6,450 nt of DNA from an uncultured Erysipelotrichaceae bacterium (GTDB taxonomy: Bacteria; Bacillota_I; Bacilli_A; RF39; UBA660). The stretch lies in the NCBI GenBank assembly GCA_902796215.1, contig CADBNY010000147.1, forward strand, positions 1 through 6,450. Reading direction: 5' to 3'. Positions within the stretch are counted from its first letter, which is position 1; each line of letters opens with the position of its first letter. A program made the position numbers and the translations under genes. Below are positions 1 to 4,940 of this stretch, one piece after another. Below the pieces are notes generated by a model, which made no database searches, was not told the origin of the DNA, and saw only the letters and a list, made by a program, of their open reading frames with translations.

Positions 1-93
1 AAAAAAATATAATGTGTACTACTAAAAAAAATAGCAATAAAAAAGTAACTTTTCTTTGTAATTATTTTTGATACAATTAATACATAATAAAAG

Positions 94-117
94 AACTAGA
101 ATGATAGCATCCTAGTT
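94..117 (-). terminator. Intrinsic terminator of the rplM-rpsI operon, possibly bidirectional
   Basis: The arms AACTAG (94-99) and CTAGTT (112-117) are perfect inverted repeats. Inside them, ATG/CAT (101-103 with 108-110) pair across one mismatch, with a 4-base loop. On the minus strand the stem is followed by a short run of T (CTTTTATTA), and adenines on its 5' side can lengthen the stem. On the plus strand the stem is followed by an even better T tract (116-127), so it could also stop transcription entering from the left. The stop codon of the small downstream gene (112-114) lies inside the stem. The stem is short and AT-rich, so its strength is uncertain. Confidence 0.55.
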
Positions 118-342
118 TTTTTCTTTTTTATATTCCTTTGCTTTTAGCTCTTCTAATTCTTCTACTTTTTTTACTCTAAATACAAACTCAAACTTATCCT
201 TTGTCCATATATGAAAAATATTTTCATGTGGTTCATACTTTATATGTGATATTTGAGAACTTTTACATATTTCAAAATATTCCTCATTGGATATTAAGTT
301 GTTTTTTGACTTTAAAAACTCTTTTATTTCCCAAGAATACAT
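112..342 (-). CDS. Small uncharacterised protein (76 aa), translationally coupled to rpsI
   Basis: I do not recognise this protein family. The ATG (342-340) follows the rpsI TAA (345-343) with no gap, so translation is most likely by termination-reinitiation; I see only a weak purine-rich stretch as ribosome binding site. The stop lies in the operon's terminator hairpin, so the gene fills exactly the space between rpsI and the end of the transcript, which argues that it is real. The product is highly charged and rich in Lys and Glu, with no signal peptide or membrane segment. Residues about 31-38, 41-47 and 50-57 alternate polar and hydrophobic residues, as in three short beta strands. Residues about 58-76 look like a charged helix (EELEELKAKE). 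Both Trp codons are TGG. A small cytosolic alpha/beta protein is the most that can be inferred; no function is assigned. Confidence 0.6.
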   Translation of the reverse strand: MYSWEIKEFLKSKNNLISNEEYFEICKSSQISHIKYEPHENIFHIWTKDKFEFVFRVKKVEELEELKAKEYKKEKN

Positions 343-768
343 TTATCTCTTACTAAATTGTGGTGCACGACGAGCTTTCTTTAATCCTGGTTTCTTACGT
401 TCTTTCTTACGAGAATCTCTAGTAATAAATCCAGCAACTTTAAGAATTTTACGGAAACTATTGTCTGAATCATCTGGTGTAGTACTATCATATTCTAATA
501 GAGCTTTTGTAATTCCTAAACGAATTGCTCCTGTTTGTCCTTGAAATCCTCCACCTTTTACTTTTGCATCAACATCAAACATTTCATTTGTATTTGTTAA
601 TACTAATGGTTGCATTAAATCCATTACACAAATTTCAGAAGGGAAATATTCTCTTACATCTCTACCATTAACAGTAATTTTTCCTTTACCTGGTGTTAGT
701 GTAACTCTTGCAATACTAGTCTTTCTTCTACCAGTTCCAGTATATCTGTTTTTCTTTTCTTTTGCCAT
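343..768 (-). CDS. rpsI: Small ribosomal subunit protein uS9 (S9)
   Basis: This protein sits in the head of the 30S subunit, and its C-terminal tail reaches the P-site tRNA. Family hallmarks visible are the N-terminal YTGTGRRKTSIARV (residues 9-22), NGRDVREYFP, the GGGFQGQTGAIRLGI block, the TRDSRKKERKKPGLKKARRAPQ region, and the invariant end SKR. The start is fixed by an AGGAGGG site at 776-782 that shares bases with the rplM stop, 12 bases upstream of this gene. At 141 aa it is about 10 residues longer than usual. The excess lies in an acidic, Ser/Thr/Asp-rich insert (STTPDDSDNS) between ALLEYD and FRKILKVAGF, where Bacillus S9 has a short turn. It is co-transcribed with rplM and directly abuts the small gene downstream. 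Identification is secure. Confidence 0.98.
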   Translation of the reverse strand: MAKEKKNRYTGTGRRKTSIARVTLTPGKGKITVNGRDVREYFPSEICVMDLMQPLVLTNTNEMFDVDAKVKGGGFQGQTGAIRLGITKALLEYDSTTPDDSDNSFRKILKVAGFITRDSRKKERKKPGLKKARRAPQFSKR

Positions 769-780
769 ACTTTAACCCTC

Positions 781-1212
781 CTACTTTACTTCAAGCACTT
801 CTGGCTTTTGTGCCTCTTGTTTGTGCTCATTTCCTGCATATACAAATAGTTTTTTATACATTTGTCTTCCAAGACGATTATGTGGTAGCATTCCTTTTAC
901 AGCTCTTTCTACCATTTCTTCTGGATATTGTTCTCTCATTGTTTTTGCAGTTCTTTCTCTTAGTCCGCCTTGATATTGAGAGTGATTGTAATACATTTTA
1001 TTTTCTAGTTTATTTCCTGTTAAGTTAACTTTGCTAGCATTGATAATAATAATGTAATCTCCACAATCAATATGTGGCGTATAAGTTGGTTTGTTTTTTC
1101 CTCTTAAGTATGTAGCTGCTAAAGCTGCTACTCTACCTAAAGATTTTCCTTCAGCGTCGATTACGTACCATTTACGTTCAACTGTTTCTTTTTTTTGCAT
1201 ATAACTTGTCAT
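781..1212 (-). CDS. rplM: Large ribosomal subunit protein uL13 (L13)
   Basis: This is an early-assembly protein of the 50S subunit that binds 23S rRNA. The product (143 aa, normal for the family) shows the L13 pattern RKWYVIDAEGKSLGRVA near the N-terminus, PTYTPHIDCGDYIIIINA, and the family signature MLPHNRLGRQMYKKLFVYAG near the C-terminus. I chose the ATG at 1212 because an AAGGAG site (1220-1225) lies 7 bases before it. The upstream in-frame ATG at 1248 would add 12 residues encoded by the leader RNA and is rejected. An in-frame ATG four codons further in (MQKKET) is possible but worse spaced from the ribosome binding site. The gene is first in its operon, ahead of rpsI, and is preceded by its own promoter and a structured leader that probably mediates feedback by L13. 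Confidence 0.97.
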   Translation of the reverse strand: MTSYMQKKETVERKWYVIDAEGKSLGRVAALAATYLRGKNKPTYTPHIDCGDYIIIINASKVNLTGNKLENKMYYNHSQYQGGLRERTAKTMREQYPEEMVERAVKGMLPHNRLGRQMYKKLFVYAGNEHKQEAQKPEVLEVK

Positions 1213-1227
1213 ATTTTTTCTCCTTCT

Positions 1228-1265
1228 ACTTAAATTGGATTTTCCCAAGATCCAATCAAGTGGGA
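1228..1265 (-). ncRNA. Probable L13 ribosomal-protein leader (autoregulatory mRNA structure)
   Basis: On the minus strand, ATTGGAT (1256-1250) pairs with ATCCAAT (1240-1234) around a 9-base loop CTTGGGAAA (1249-1241). The stem continues through a G-U pair and one bulged T into ACTT (1261-1258) with AAGT (1231-1228). The loop GGGA (1246-1243) is complementary to UCCC just 5' of the stem (1265-1262), which would form a pseudoknot. The 3' side ends 2 bases before the rplM ribosome binding site, so folding can control initiation. The position directly before rplM-rpsI and the hairpin-plus-loop layout fit the L13 leader known from Bacillota, where excess L13 represses its own operon. The pairing is seen in the sequence; the family assignment is from memory. 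Confidence 0.68.
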
Positions 1266-1286
1266 TATTTAAATGTACCGATTAAG

Positions 1287-1315
1287 ATTATACTAAAAAA
1301 CGCACTAAAAATCAA
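1287..1315 (-). promoter_or_regulatory. Sigma-A-type promoter of the rplM-rpsI operon
   Basis: The -35 box TTGATT (1315-1310) and a perfect -10 box TATAAT (1292-1287) are separated by exactly 17 bases. The expected transcription start is about 1279-1283. This gives a leader of about 70 bases that contains the L13-type hairpin. There is no convincing terminator between the truA stop (1355) and this promoter, so read-through from truA may also contribute. Confidence 0.85.
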
Positions 1316-1354
1316 TACATTTCTATTAATTCATTCATTTTTTTGTCGTTTTTT

Positions 1355-2086
1355 TTAATATTCTACATCTACAAGGTATAATCCTTCTGCTGGAGCTGTT
1401 TTTCCAGATTTTGTTCTATCTTTACTTTCTAATATTTTTTTCACAGCTTCTGGTGGTATCTTCTCTTGTCCAACTCTTAATAGTATTCCAACCATGTTTC
1501 TTACTTGATATCTTAAAAATCCATCTCCTTGAAATATGATGATTATTTTTTCTTTTTTCTTCGCTATTTCTACTTTATTGATTGTTCGAACACAGTTTTC
1601 TTTTTCTTTATTATTTGTTACAAAGGCTCTGAAATCATGTTGCCCTTTAAAATATTCAATTGCTTTTTTCATTTCTTCTATGTTTAGTAAATAATTATAT
1701 TGATAAACATAATTTCTTTCTAATGGATTATATTCTCCTGTATTTATTATATACTTGTATGTTTTACTTTTTACTTGGTACCTGGCATGAAAATCATCAT
1801 CTACTATTTTTGTCTCTATTACATGAATATCTTTTGGTAAATTACTATTTAAAGCTCTTTTTAACTTGTTTTCAGTAATATTTACATCTATATCAGTATG
1901 TCCGTATTGTGCTAGAGCATGCACCCCTTTATCTGTTCTACCTGTTGCGGTAATTGATGTTTTTTTACTGTTGTTGATTTTTGTTAAGGCTTCTTCTAAT
2001 TTTTCTTGAATAGTTTCTTTCCCTTTTTGGGTTTGAAATCCTGAATACGCAGATCCATCATAAGAAAACTTTATTCGGTATCTCAT
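1355..2086 (-). CDS. truA: tRNA pseudouridine(38-40) synthase TruA
   Basis: TruA isomerises uridines 38, 39 and 40 in the anticodon arm of many tRNAs to pseudouridine. The product from the chosen start is 243 aa, normal for the family. The N-terminal KFSYDGSAYSGFQTQ block is typical. The catalytic Asp52 lies in ATGRTDKGVHALAQ (residues 47-60). The second half carries FRAF, DGFLRYQVRNMVG (188-200) and the C-terminal APAEGLYLV (231-239). The start is the ATG at 2086, 3 bases after a strong AAGGAGGGG site (2090-2098). An in-frame ATG at 2104 overlaps the upstream gene and would put this site inside the coding region, so it is rejected. The site shares bases with the stop of the upstream ABC gene, pointing to translational coupling. 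All key residues are present, so the enzyme should be active. Confidence 0.96.
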   Translation of the reverse strand: MRYRIKFSYDGSAYSGFQTQKGKETIQEKLEEALTKINNSKKTSITATGRTDKGVHALAQYGHTDIDVNITENKLKRALNSNLPKDIHVIETKIVDDDFHARYQVKSKTYKYIINTGEYNPLERNYVYQYNYLLNIEEMKKAIEYFKGQHDFRAFVTNNKEKENCVRTINKVEIAKKKEKIIIIFQGDGFLRYQVRNMVGILLRVGQEKIPPEAVKKILESKDRTKSGKTAPAEGLYLVDVEY

Positions 2087-2089
2087 AGT

Positions 2090-2098
2090 CCCCTCCTT
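2090..2098 (-). promoter_or_regulatory. truA: Ribosome binding site that fixes the truA start
   Basis: AAGGAGGGG on the minus strand is a near-perfect anti-16S match, 3 bases before ATG 2086. Its first bases are part of the TAA stop of the preceding ABC-ATPase-like gene (2099-2097). It therefore sits exactly where a ribosome finishing that gene would release, and it excludes the upstream in-frame ATG at 2104 as the main start. Confidence 0.85.
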
Positions 2099-2840
2099 AT
2101 ACATGTTTATATATATCTTTAATAATATCTCTTACATCTTTATGATAATCTATTTTTGCATTTTTCTTTGTTTTTGCTAAATAAGTTAGTTCAATAATTT
2201 CTGGTATTTCTATGGAGTTTTTCTTTAAATATTCATTCTTTTTAAAAATATCTAGTGGATTTCCCTCAAGTAATACTTTATTATTTTTTATAATAATTAA
2301 ATGATTTGTATATTTATATAACATATTTTCATCATTGCTGATAAATATAAATGTTTTACCATATTGATCTCTCATTTTTTGAATTAGTAACCATATTTTC
2401 TTTTCTGTTTCTTTGTCATAATTGATAAATGGTTCTGTTATTATAATAATATTTGGATTTGATAAAAGAGCTAGCGCCAGTGAAAGTTGCTTTGTTTCAG
2501 ATGAGGATAAACTTCTAATATCTCTATTTAGATAATCATAATTTAATCCTACTATTTTTAGTGAGTCTTTTACTTTTTTACTTGGATCTTTTAGACTAAT
2601 TTCTTTTTTCCTTATCTCATAGTACATTGCTTCATATACTTTCATTTTTTCAATATAAGAGTCCATTTTTTCTTGAATTATTGCTATCTTTTGTTTGTTT
2701 GAAATTATATCTCTTTTAAAATTTGTAATTTCTAATAATTTTATTTTATCATTTGTATAGATTCCTGTAATTTTTTTTGATTTTACTGTAAAACTTAATT
2801 GCTTATTTTCTAATTTGTACTCTTTTTGACTTATTTCCAT
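2097..2840 (-). CDS. Degenerate EcfA2-type ABC ATPase (pseudo-ATPase) lacking Walker A
   Basis: This 247-aa protein has the layout and genomic position of EcfA2, one of the two ATPases of ECF vitamin/metal transporters, but key active-site residues are missing. Where a P-loop should be (residues 26-36), it reads GIYTNDKIKLL, with no GxxGxGKS/T. The Q-loop Gln appears kept (Gln55 in AIIQ). The signature LSGGQ is LSSSE (111-115), still in the right context before LALALLSNP. Walker B is IIIITEP, with Thr135 replacing the Mg-binding Asp while Glu136 remains. The D-loop Asp142 remains. The switch His is replaced by Asn (ISND, 167-170). The C-terminal part (LLEGNPLDIF, EIPEIIELTY) matches the extra EcfA C-terminal domain used in dimerisation. 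The start overlaps the previous gene's end by 10 bases, and its stop touches the truA ribosome binding site. The frame is intact, so it is probably a working pseudo-ATPase rather than a decaying gene. Confidence 0.8.
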   Translation of the reverse strand: MEISQKEYKLENKQLSFTVKSKKITGIYTNDKIKLLEITNFKRDIISNKQKIAIIQEKMDSYIEKMKVYEAMYYEIRKKEISLKDPSKKVKDSLKIVGLNYDYLNRDIRSLSSSETKQLSLALALLSNPNIIIITEPFINYDKETEKKIWLLIQKMRDQYGKTFIFISNDENMLYKYTNHLIIIKNNKVLLEGNPLDIFKKNEYLKKNSIEIPEIIELTYLAKTKKNAKIDYHKDVRDIIKDIYKHV

Positions 2841-3592
2841 AGCTTTTCAATCATCCTATTTTTATCTATTTCTACTTCTTTTATCAAATCATAATCTTTT
2901 AGTTTTACAGATAAATCTATCATAAATGGTAGGCTTAATCCCAATTTGTTTATCTTATTGTCATTTTGTAACACTTCTATGGGCTGACCTTCTAAAGCTA
3001 CACTTTTATTTCCTATTATGTATAAATAATCAGCTAATAGACTCTCTTCCAAGTGAATTGTAGTAATAACAACTGTTATTTCTCGTTCGTTTTGTTGTTT
3101 TTTTAGAAATTCTATTACTTCTTTTGTTTCTTTTTCTGTTAGATACATTCTAATATTATCTAATAAAATAATTGATGATTTTTTTATTAGAGCAATAGCT
3201 ATTTGTGATAATACGATTTCTTTAGTAGTTAAATCTTTTATTTTTTTATGAATACTTCTTTTTAATTTTAATCCTTTAATTGTTTTTTCTATTTCTTCTT
3301 TATTATCATTATAATAGAACATTTCTTCTTCGAGCGTTGGTTGTTCATAAGTTATTTCTAACGGTATGATACATTGTACTAATTTTGAATACTCTTCTAT
3401 TGTATATTGATTCATTTCTGCCTGATCTATAAGTACTGTATTGGAAGTAACTATTTCTCTATTTAATATTCTTATTAACAAAGTTTTTCCACAGTTATTT
3501 GCCCCTGAAATAACTGTTATTTTATTTTTTACGATAAAGAGGTTTAGGTCTTTAAAAAGATCTTCATAACAAAAATCTTGTAATGTTATCAT
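2831..3592 (-). CDS. EcfA1-type ABC ATPase with altered catalytic motifs
   Basis: This 253-aa ABC ATPase domain protein sits in the EcfA1 slot downstream of rplQ. Walker A is recognisable (GANNCGKT, 30-37), so nucleotide binding is plausible. The signature LSGGQ has become LTTKE (121-125), followed by the usual QIAIAL helix. Walker B is IILLDN: Asp145 is kept, but the catalytic Glu is Asn146. The D-loop Asp is Thr152. The switch His180 is kept (TTIHLEES). No clear Q-loop Gln is visible (VQCIIPLE where VxxVFQNP is expected). The C-terminal EGQPIEVL and LGLSLPFMIDLSVKLK block matches the EcfA C-terminal domain. I chose the ATG at 3592 because GGGGAGG (3602-3608) lies 9 bases upstream; the in-frame ATG at 3631 has no such site. 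It overlaps the next gene by 10 bases (2831-2840), so the two products are probably made in equal amounts and pair. Confidence 0.82.
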   Translation of the reverse strand: MITLQDFCYEDLFKDLNLFIVKNKITVISGANNCGKTLLIRILNREIVTSNTVLIDQAEMNQYTIEEYSKLVQCIIPLEITYEQPTLEEEMFYYNDNKEEIEKTIKGLKLKRSIHKKIKDLTTKEIVLSQIAIALIKKSSIILLDNIRMYLTEKETKEVIEFLKKQQNEREITVVITTIHLEESLLADYLYIIGNKSVALEGQPIEVLQNDNKINKLGLSLPFMIDLSVKLKDYDLIKEVEIDKNRMIEKLWK

Positions 3593-3601
3593 TATATTCA
3601 A

Positions 3602-3608
3602 CCTCCCC
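3602..3608 (-). promoter_or_regulatory. Ribosome binding site fixing the EcfA1-like start
   Basis: GGGGAGG on the minus strand lies 9 bases before ATG 3592. It is the only strong site near the 5' end of this reading frame, so the frame's extra upstream ATGs (3631 and 3610) are unlikely to be used. Confidence 0.75.
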
Positions 3609-3623
3609 ATAAATATGACATTA

Positions 3624-3646
3624 AAAGCCAACTACTTGCTGGCTTT
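3624..3646 (-). terminator. Weak hairpin at the end of the SDR gene, possible attenuator
   Basis: On the minus strand AAAGCCAGC (3646-3638) pairs with GTTGGCTTT (3632-3624), giving 9 pairs including one G-U around a 5-base loop. The G-U would be an A-C mismatch on the plus strand, so the fold favours the minus transcript. The SDR stop codon (3634-3632) straddles the loop and stem. Only one more T follows the stem before AAT, so the T tract is poor. It may cause partial termination or stabilise the 3' end of the SDR message; the downstream ABC genes show no other promoter. Confidence 0.45.
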
Positions 3647-4390
3647 CTTTTTTTGAATTCGATAAATTGTTCTTAATAAAAATTTATCTGATAAAAATCT
3701 TCCTAGAAATTTTGATATTTTCATTTTCATTCCTGGAATAATTAACATTTTTTCTTTAAACATCTTATCTACTGCATATTTTGCAACATAAGAGCATTTT
3801 AAAGGTTTTACTGAAAACTGAACTCCCGCAACGTTATTAAAATTGGTATCTACTGGTCCTGGACATAATACTGAAACGTGAACCTTCGTCTTTTTCTTTT
3901 TTTCTTCATAATAGAGCGCTTCTGTTAGTTGATAGACATAAGACTTAGTTGCATAATATGTACTCATTAATGGTCCTGGTTGAAAGGCGGCAGATGATGC
4001 AACATTCAAAATATAGGTATCTGTATTTCTTTTTTCCATATCTTTTACAATCGATTTTGTTAGGATGTGGACTGCTTTTATATTGGTATTTATTAATTCT
4101 AAGTCTTTATTGATATCAGTATCTGTTAAATATCCAAAGTCTCCTAGACCAGCATTATTAATTAAAACATCAACATTTTCTTTTTTTGCAACTACGTATA
4201 ATTCTTTTACTCTTTGTTCATTTGATAAATCTGCAACTATTATTGTTACTTTTGTTGGTAATTGTTCTTGTATTTCTTCTAGTTTTTCTTTATTTCGAGC
4301 TACTAATATTAATTCACATTTTTTTGTTGCTAGATATCTAGCAATGTCCAATCCTATCCCTGATGATGCTCCTGTAATTAGTGCTTTCAT
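3632..4390 (-). CDS. Short-chain dehydrogenase/reductase (SDR), classical NAD(P)-dependent oxidoreductase
   Basis: This 252-aa Rossmann-fold oxidoreductase has all classical SDR motifs: TGASSGIG (6-13) for cofactor binding, NNAG (78-81), Asn103 in the INTN segment, Ser132 with Tyr145 and Lys149 of YYATK as the catalytic set, and PGPV (177-180). Arg32 after the second strand (LVARN) suggests NADP(H) preference. The basic C-terminal tail (PGMKMKISKFLGRFL onward) resembles the DltE-like group (COG0300), which acts on lipid-like or hydrophobic substrates; the substrate cannot be read from the sequence. It is predicted cytosolic, perhaps membrane-associated through the amphipathic tail. It starts at ATG 4390 behind a modest GGTGAT site, with its own promoter 20 bases upstream, and ends at a hairpin 39 bases before the EcfA1-like gene. 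Its place between rplQ and the ATPases is not the usual Bacillota order. Confidence 0.9.
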   Translation of the reverse strand: MKALITGASSGIGLDIARYLATKKCELILVARNKEKLEEIQEQLPTKVTIIVADLSNEQRVKELYVVAKKENVDVLINNAGLGDFGYLTDTDINKDLELINTNIKAVHILTKSIVKDMEKRNTDTYILNVASSAAFQPGPLMSTYYATKSYVYQLTEALYYEEKKKKTKVHVSVLCPGPVDTNFNNVAGVQFSVKPLKCSYVAKYAVDKMFKEKMLIIPGMKMKISKFLGRFLSDKFLLRTIYRIQKKKASK

Positions 4391-4411
4391 ACAATCACCA
4401 CTTTCAATATT

Positions 4412-4440
4412 ATTATATCAAAATAAGAATTTATTTTCTA
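4412..4440 (-). promoter_or_regulatory. Extended -10 promoter for the SDR-ABC-truA unit
   Basis: The minus strand reads TGATATAAT: a perfect -10 box TATAAT (4417-4412) with a TGn extension (4420-4418). A weaker -35 box TAGAAA (4440-4435) lies 17 bases upstream and matches TTGACA at four positions. The expected start is near 4405, leaving a leader of about 15 bases before the SDR ATG. It lies just downstream of the rplQ terminator, so it starts an independent transcript. Confidence 0.78.
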
Positions 4441-4441
4441 C

Positions 4442-4498
4442 AAAAAAGAAAAATAAAAAAAGCTTTTATAAATTACTTGAATTTTATAAAAACTTTTT
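4442..4498 (-). terminator. Intrinsic terminator of the alpha operon, after rplQ
   Basis: On the minus strand a 16-base arm (4498-4483) pairs with a 16-base arm (4472-4457) with one G-U and otherwise full complementarity, around a 10-base loop that can close further with one bulged A. It is followed by a T-rich run (4456-4442: TTATTTTTC then six T). The stem is almost all A-T, but its length and the T tract make a good rho-independent terminator. It closes the rpsM-rpsK-rpoA-rplQ transcript 17 bases after the rplQ stop. Confidence 0.82.
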
Positions 4499-4515
4499 AT
4501 AATTTACTTTTATAT

Positions 4516-4923
4516 TTATTCTTCTGTTGATTTTTTAGATGCTTTCTTTTTTGTTTTCTTTTCTTCAACTGGTTTTGCTTCTTCTACTAATTTTAAAATA
4601 ACCATTAAAGCATCGTCTCCACGTCTTTCACCTAATTTTAAAATTTGAGTATATCCGCCATTACGATTTTCATAGCGTTTTGCTAAGTCATTAAATACTT
4701 TTTCTACAATTTTCTTATCATTGTGTAAGAATGCTAATGCTTTACGATAAGAAACCAAATCTCCTTTTTTTCCGTATGTAATCATCTTATCAACAAATTT
4801 ACGAACTTCTTTTGCTCTTGTTTCAGTTGTTGTTATACTTTCGTTATCAATAACTTGCTTTGTTAAAGTTGCTAACATACTTCTTCTATGCTTATTATCT
4901 CTACCTAATTTTCTGTATGCCAT
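4516..4923 (-). CDS. rplQ: Large ribosomal subunit protein bL17 (L17)
   Basis: L17 lies near the peptide exit tunnel on the 50S subunit. The opening YRKLGRDNKHRRSMLATLTKQ, then ESITTTETRAKEVRKFVDKMIT (28-49), and GGYTQILKLGERRGDDALMVILKLVE (89-114) are diagnostic. The family is usually about 115-130 aa. Here (135 aa) it ends in a Lys/Glu/Ser-rich tail (residues about 118-135, EEKKTKKKASKKSTEE), which is probably disordered. A GGAGG site lies 7 bases before the ATG, inside the 17-base gap after rpoA. It is last in its operon, followed directly by a terminator. Confidence 0.98.
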   Translation of the reverse strand: MAYRKLGRDNKHRRSMLATLTKQVIDNESITTTETRAKEVRKFVDKMITYGKKGDLVSYRKALAFLHNDKKIVEKVFNDLAKRYENRNGGYTQILKLGERRGDDALMVILKLVEEAKPVEEKKTKKKASKKSTEE

Positions 4924-4940
4924 ACTATTTCCTCCTTATC

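Noticed and set aside
1..93. Possible promoter or gene fragment at the left edge
   Set aside because: There are AT-rich hexamer-like strings on both strands but no well-spaced -35/-10 pair, and the only edge-open plus frame (ending at 71) encodes a short low-complexity peptide.
287..544. Plus-strand open frame opposite rpsI
   Set aside because: It is antisense to the conserved S9 gene and has no ribosome binding site or family resemblance.
762..1028. Plus-strand open frame encoding a very hydrophobic 88-aa peptide that looks membrane-spanning
   Set aside because: It is the complement of rplM, which is certain. The hydrophobicity comes from reading Lys/Glu-rich codons on the other strand; there is no ribosome binding site.
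1316..1354. Terminator after truA
   Set aside because: There are runs of A and T but no inverted repeat able to form a stem, so termination here is not supported.
1660..1878. Plus-strand open frame opposite truA
   Set aside because: It lies wholly inside TruA on the other strand, has an artefactually Leu/Phe-rich composition, and shows no start signals.
2097..3592. The two ABC genes as decaying pseudogenes
   Set aside because: Neither frame has a stop or frameshift. The overlap and ribosome binding sites are kept, and the fold-defining and C-terminal EcfA segments are well preserved. Only catalytic positions have changed.
3593..3631. Upstream in-frame ATG (3631) extending the EcfA1-like protein by 13 residues
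   Set aside because: The strong ribosome binding site at 3602-3608 lies inside this extension and serves ATG 3592. The added residues do not fit the ABC N-terminus.
4065..4502. Plus-strand 145-codon open frame opposite the SDR gene
   Set aside because: Its sequence mirrors conserved SDR motifs on the minus strand and it runs into the rplQ terminator. It has no plausible independent signals.
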